A stretch of 15,054 nucleotides of DNA, taken from NCBI GenBank assembly GCA_910579055.1, contig CAJTSU010000084.1, positions 1-15,054 of the forward strand. The letters are read 5' to 3'. This DNA comes from an uncultured Mailhella sp. (GTDB lineage Bacteria; Desulfobacterota; Desulfovibrionia; Desulfovibrionales; Desulfovibrionaceae). A program made the position numbers and the translations under genes. Positions 13,628-15,054 of the stretch are shown here, one piece after another; position 1 is the first letter of the stretch, and every line of letters begins with the position of its first letter. A model generated the notes under the pieces. The model did no database searches and was not told the DNA's origin. It worked only from the letters and a program-made list of their open reading frames with translations.

Positions 13628-15006
13628 TATTTTTTCTTGTTTATGCCGCTTTATTAATGGGAATGGGGCTGCTGGAGGCGCTGCGCGAATCCCGCGCGGG
13701 GAACGGAAGCTCTGCCTTTTTCATTAACAACCGGGCCTCCGGGCCGTGGCAGGTGGGTATCTCCATTATTGCCTCGTGCGTGGGCGGTTCCGCCACGCTG
13801 GGTATGGCCGGGCTGGCCTGGCAGGCGGGAACACCGGCTTTTTGGTGGCTGGGCAGCGGGGTGTGCGGGCTGCTTGTGCTGACCCTGTTTCTGGCAAAGA
13901 AAGTACGGGAAAGCGGCGCACATACCATGCCGGAAATGGTCGATGTTTTTCTGGGCTGTGAGAGGGCAACCGCTCTTCCCCGCCCGGCCCTTTCTCCCCG
14001 CAGGCTGGTCGCCGCAGTCATCGTGCCCGCCTGGCTGGCCATTCTGGCCGCGCAGTTTACGGCCATGGGCAGACTCACCTCCTCTCTGACCGGGCTTGCC
14101 CCCGAAACCGCGCTTATTGTGGGGGCGGGACTCATTGTTCTCTATGCCCTGCTGGGCGGGCAGGCCGCAGTCATCCGCAGTGACGTGCCGCAATTCGCCA
14201 TGCTGCTGGCCGGGCTGGCCACGGCCTGCGTCTTCCTGCTGTTCCGGGACCCTTCGGCGCTGCGGGCCGCGCCGCTCGAACTGGTCAATGAATCCTTTCC
14301 TCCGGCCCGTCTCGGCTATTTTATGACCATGATCGGCGGCAGTTATGTGGTCTGCCCCATGCTCTTCGGGCGCCTCCTCAGCGCCAGGGATACCCGCAGT
14401 GCGGTGACGGGCTGCCGCATCGGCGTGGCCGGGCTGCTGTTCTGCGCCGTGCTCATCACCGCCATCGGCCTTGCCTGCCGGGGGTTTGTGCCGCCGGACT
14501 GCGCGCCGGACGCGGTGCTGGCTTCCGCCCTGGAACGCATGCCCGCCTGGGCCTCGCTCATTCTGCTGCTGGCTCTGCTCAGCGCCGTGCTCTCCTCGGC
14601 GGATTCCTGCCTGATCACTGCTTCCACCGTATTATGCAATGACCTTCTGCCCCCGCGCGCAAGGGGAAGCGTCAGCCTCTGCCGTGCCGCCACGCTGCTG
14701 CTCGGCCTTGCCGCCTATGCCCTGGCCACGCGCGGGCACGGCATCCTTGATCTTCTGCTCATGGCCAACGATATGTATGTCAGCGGAGTGGTCGCTCCGG
14801 TATTCTGCGGCATGCTCCTGCCCGCCGGGCGCCGGCCCGCGCCCGGTATCGCCATGCTGGCCGTGGCCTGCGGGGGCGTGTTGGGGCTGATCGCCGCCAT
14901 GAGCGGAAACCCCGTGTTTGGCTACTGGGGCATGGGGATATCCGGCCTGCTGGTACTGGCCGGAACGCTGCGGCGAAACTCGCCGCTTATCGCGGAAGAG
15001 TGTTAG
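13624..15006 (+). CDS. Sodium/solute symporter (SSS family), candidate biotin or precursor transporter
   Basis: A 460-residue integral membrane protein with about 12-13 hydrophobic helices and the features of the SSS/SLC5 family: FFINNR near the N-terminus (32-37), SCVGGSATLGMAGLAW in the first unwound helix, GGQAAVIRSDVPQF (178-191) and the sodium-site serines in LSSADSCLITAST (323-335). Members couple solute uptake to sodium. ATG at 13624 overlaps the bioDA stop (ATGA), with AAGGA eight bases before it, so it is translated with the biotin genes and lies under the same BirA operator. The mammalian biotin/pantothenate carrier SMVT and bacterial PanF belong to this family. Transport of biotin, dethiobiotin, KAPA or pimelate is inferred from context only. 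The TAG stop is the start of a palindromic element. Confidence 0.92.
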   Translation: MIFFLVYAALLMGMGLLEALRESRAGNGSSAFFINNRASGPWQVGISIIASCVGGSATLGMAGLAWQAGTPAFWWLGSGVCGLLVLTLFLAKKVRESGAHTMPEMVDVFLGCERATALPRPALSPRRLVAAVIVPAWLAILAAQFTAMGRLTSSLTGLAPETALIVGAGLIVLYALLGGQAAVIRSDVPQFAMLLAGLATACVFLLFRDPSALRAAPLELVNESFPPARLGYFMTMIGGSYVVCPMLFGRLLSARDTRSAVTGCRIGVAGLLFCAVLITAIGLACRGFVPPDCAPDAVLASALERMPAWASLILLLALLSAVLSSADSCLITASTVLCNDLLPPRARGSVSLCRAATLLLGLAAYALATRGHGILDLLLMANDMYVSGVVAPVFCGMLLPAGRRPAPGIAMLAVACGGVLGLIAAMSGNPVFGYWGMGISGLLVLAGTLRRNSPLIAEEC

Positions 15007-15054
15007 AGCATTTTCTTTTTGAAAATGCTCCCGGAGTCGAGCGAAGTGAGACTC
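15004..15054 (+). repeat. Palindromic element, second copy (truncated by window end)
   Basis: These 51 bases align with the right end of the 4636-4871 element (reverse strand) at about 42 positions, with one indel: TAGAGCATTTT, TTGAAA, CTC, CGGAGTCGAGCG, AG, GAG. Here the end forms a perfect hairpin GAGCATTTTC-TTTTT-GAAAATGCTC (15006-15030), followed by the CGAGCGAAGTGAG motif. Its TAG is the stop codon of the symporter gene. No T-run follows the stem, so it is not a standard terminator. Confidence 0.65.

Noticed and set aside
1..15054. CRISPR array, prophage or complete insertion sequence
   Set aside because: No regularly spaced direct repeats, no phage structural genes and no transposase frame were found.

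Overview
The window reads as a mesophilic, motile, anaerobic deltaproteobacterium (Desulfobacterota) of the Desulfovibrionales type. The 16S rRNA 5' end (variable region 1, minus strand), the flagellin, an oxygen-sensitive anaerobic ribonucleotide reductase activase, an anaerobe-type biotin synthase and many GC-rich intergenic palindromes support this. Genus is a guess; gut genera such as Bilophila or Mailhella would fit. No CRISPR array, tRNA, phage or complete IS was seen.

Layout. 1-122: 5' end of a 16S rRNA gene on the minus strand, with its leader, boxA, strong promoter and A-rich upstream tract (123-375). 456-3122: valS (minus), ending just upstream of the rrn promoter. 3123-3384: palindrome-rich divergent spacer. 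3385-4638: a BPL_N/glutamine-amidotransferase-like protein. 4636-4871: a 236-bp palindromic element with inverted terminal repeats, whose first bases are the stop codon of the preceding gene. 5088-5972: flagellin, then a strong terminator. 6169-6684: nrdG. 6751-8862 (minus): a membrane sensor with PAS and a degenerate HD-GYP domain. 8863-9487: gene-poor spacer with possible small ORFs and repeats. 9488-10342 (minus): birA. 10344-10377: BirA operator between divergent promoters. 10503-15006: bioB, a bioD-bioA fusion, and a sodium/solute symporter, each overlapping the next by four bases (ATGA). 15004-15054: the start of a second copy of the palindromic element, again supplying the stop codon.

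The most coherent system is the biotin locus. BirA represses and senses; BioD-BioA performs the amination and ring-closing steps on one polypeptide; BioB inserts sulfur. The SSS-family symporter, translationally coupled to them and under the same operator, is a good candidate for biotin or precursor uptake. BioB lacks the Cys and Arg that hold the [2Fe-2S] cluster in E. coli BioB and has extra cysteines, as expected for the anaerobe class with a different auxiliary cluster. birA has no Shine-Dalgarno sequence, its operator starts one base upstream of its start codon, and its protein lacks the usual C-terminal domain. bioF and the pimelate-forming genes are not in the window.
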